Positions 62,694-64,000 of a stretch of DNA of 64,000 bases are shown here, one piece after another (the stretch's first letter is position 1; each line of letters starts with the position of its first letter). A program made the position numbers and the translations under genes. Under the pieces are notes generated by a model, which was not told where the DNA came from, did no database searches, and saw nothing but the letters and a program-made list of their open reading frames with translations. The stretch spans positions 58,297 to 122,296 of the forward strand of contig JAIVJZ010000009.1 of NCBI GenBank assembly GCA_020199775.1, given 5' to 3'. Origin of the DNA: Acidobacteriota bacterium (GTDB lineage: Bacteria; Acidobacteriota; Blastocatellia; Pyrinomonadales; Pyrinomonadaceae).

Positions 62694-62776
62694 TTTCAAG
62701 TTTCAGGTTTCAGGTTTCAAGTTCAAGAGCGAGAAACTTTCAGACCTGAAACTTGAAACCTGAAACTTGAAACTTA
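62694..62776. repeat. Intergenic TTTCAAG/CTTGAAA hairpin between argC and argD
   Basis: GTTTCAAGTTTCAGG-type units (62694-62724) face CCTGAAACTTGAAACCTG-type units (62743-62776). The right arm ends 5 bases before the argD start. Confidence 0.8.
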
Positions 62777-62781
62777 TACCG

Positions 62782-63981
62782 ATGAAGACAAGCACAAACT
62801 TTGAGGCCGTGGCGGCGCGCGAGGGCGAGTTTCAACTGGCGACTTACAAGAAGATGCCGGTGGCGGCGGTGCGCGGGCGCGGCGCGTGGGTGGAGACGAG
62901 CGAGGGCGAACGCTTTCTAGACCTCTACGGCGGACACGCCGTGGCCGCGACGGGGCACTGCCACCCGCACGTCGTCGAGGCGATCAGGGCGCAGGCCGGG
63001 GAGTTGTTGTTCTACTCGAATCTGGTCTATTCGGAAGTGCGCGCGCGGGCGGCGGAGAAGTTGGTGAGTTGCGCGCCCGACGCCATCACGAAAGCCTTCT
63101 TCTGCAATTCGGGCACGGAGGCGAACGAGAACGCGATGCGCATGGCGCGCATCGGGACGAAGCGCGAAAACGTCATCACGTTCACGGGCGGCTTTCACGG
63201 GCGGACGGCCGACGCGATCAGCGCGACATTCTTAGGCAAGTATCGGGAGACGGGGCGGCCGAACGTGCCCGGCCATCTCTGCGCCGAGTTCGGCTCGATT
63301 GCTTCGGTGGCCGCGCTCGCCGACGAGACGGTCGCCGCCGTGTTGCTTGAGCCGATCCAGTCGATGGCGGGCGTGCGGCAGGCGCGGCCGGAGTTTTATC
63401 GCGCGCTGCGCGAGTTGTGCGACGCGCGCGGGATGCTCTTGATTTATGATGAGGTGCAGACGGGCGTCGGGCGCACGGGCGAGTGGTTCTTCGCGGGCAG
63501 CGCGGCGGGCGCGGGAGTCGTGCCCGACATCATCACGCTGGCGAAGTCTCTGGGGAGCGGCGTCCCCGTCGGCGCGTGCCTGACGACCACTGCGGTCGCC
63601 GCGCAGATCAAGGAAAACGATCTCGGCACGACGTTCGGCGGCGGGATGCTCGCGATGGCGGCCGTCACCGCGACGCTCGAAGCGATTGAACGGGACGGGA
63701 TGCTGGCGAACGCGCGCGCGTCGGAGCGACACTTGCGCGAATCGCTTGAGGGCGTGTCGCGGGTGGCGCGCGTGCGCGGCGCGGGGTTGTTGCTTGGGCT
63801 GGAGTTCGCCGATGAGATCGCGGCGAAGGTGCACGAGGCGTTGCTGGCGGAGCGCATCATCACGGGCACGTCGAGCGACGCGCGCGTGCTCAGGCTGCTC
63901 CCGCCGCTCTGCCTAACGCGGGAAGAAGTTGACCTGTTCGTCGCGGCGTTGAAGCGAATCATGAACAGCCTGTCCGTTTAG
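62782..63981 (+). CDS. argD: Acetylornithine aminotransferase
   Basis: Transfers the amino group from glutamate to N-acetylglutamate semialdehyde. The 399-aa class III aminotransferase starts MKTSTNFEAV. FLDLYGGHAVAATGHCHPHV, CNSGTEANENAMRMAR, DEVQTGVGRTGEWF and the PLP Lys in ITLAKSLGSGVPVGA are intact. It could also serve in lysine synthesis, but the argC neighbour favours arginine. The gene ends 19 bases before the window edge, so further arg genes (argB, argF) may follow outside. Confidence 0.93.
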   Translation: MKTSTNFEAVAAREGEFQLATYKKMPVAAVRGRGAWVETSEGERFLDLYGGHAVAATGHCHPHVVEAIRAQAGELLFYSNLVYSEVRARAAEKLVSCAPDAITKAFFCNSGTEANENAMRMARIGTKRENVITFTGGFHGRTADAISATFLGKYRETGRPNVPGHLCAEFGSIASVAALADETVAAVLLEPIQSMAGVRQARPEFYRALRELCDARGMLLIYDEVQTGVGRTGEWFFAGSAAGAGVVPDIITLAKSLGSGVPVGACLTTTAVAAQIKENDLGTTFGGGMLAMAAVTATLEAIERDGMLANARASERHLRESLEGVSRVARVRGAGLLLGLEFADEIAAKVHEALLAERIITGTSSDARVLRLLPPLCLTREEVDLFVAALKRIMNSLSV

Positions 63982-64000
63982 GTTTATTTATGGCGGGCAA

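Noticed and set aside
58974..62776. CRISPR-like spaced repeats in the arg cluster
   Set aside because: The units are contiguous heptamers with inverted arms, not 25-40-base repeats separated by unique spacers, and no cas gene is present.

Overview
The window is about 64 kb of GC-rich bacterial chromosome with dense coding on both strands. No rRNA, tRNA, CRISPR array, phage or transposase gene was seen. Several features point to an Acidobacteriota-like bacterium, perhaps Blastocatellia: an Oar-type TonB-dependent receptor, sigma-54 type IV pilins with PilS/PilR, SelO, many GC-rich lipoproteins and secreted enzymes, and an arginine cluster with ArgR. This placement is inference from gene content, since no marker gene is present.

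Layout. 1-4.8 kb: two prepilin genes, each with a sigma-54-type promoter, followed by a PilR-like activator and a PilS-like kinase, all on the minus strand. 5.0-7.1 kb: a hypothetical protein coupled to a cytochrome c / solute-binding fusion. 7.1-10.2 kb: a sialidase-like lipoprotein gene interrupted by an amber codon, a DUF1440 membrane protein, a methyltransferase and a tiny membrane protein. 10.3-12.2 kb: agmatine deiminase and N-carbamoylputrescine amidase, which together turn agmatine into putrescine. 12.5-18.2 kb: a small membrane protein, an aminotransferase, SelO, an LEA-like protein and the MsrPQ methionine sulfoxide repair pair. 18.3-29.4 kb: a minus-strand cell-envelope operon comprising a DUF1175 peptidase-like protein, a 1648-aa alpha-2-macroglobulin, a membrane protein, a three-domain transpeptidase/SpoIID/metallopeptidase fusion and an endonuclease/exonuclease/phosphatase protein.

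29.9-35.1 kb: a cobalamin-binding radical SAM enzyme, a TIGR01777 epimerase with a coupled membrane protein, heme A synthase and UV damage endonuclease. 35.5-43.7 kb (minus strand): a PHP-type hydrolase, a Dabb protein, an S9 peptidase, a broken GxxExxY gene, a PLP decarboxylase, a decayed glycosyltransferase and an aldo/keto reductase. 43.9-48.7 kb: the Oar-like receptor and a CsbD/general-stress fusion, each followed by a strong terminator. 49.2-54.4 kb: a complete livKHMGF branched-chain amino acid ABC transporter. 54.5-56.9 kb: a CPA2 antiporter and a trypsin-like protease. 57.0-64.0 kb: argH divergent from argR-argG-(P-loop protein)-argC-argD, with palindromic ArgR-like operators in the shared promoter region.

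The most notable signals are: the transpeptidase/SpoIID/gluzincin fusion in an alpha-2-macroglobulin operon; an unassigned P-loop protein inside the arginine operon; a dispersed family of intergenic hairpins built from iterated 7-8-mers; a sigma-54 pilin regulatory layout with tandem upstream repeats; a reversed relic of pilS next to pilS; and three genes broken by in-frame stops (two of them apparent TGG to TAG). All calls come from reading the sequence; no database search was run.
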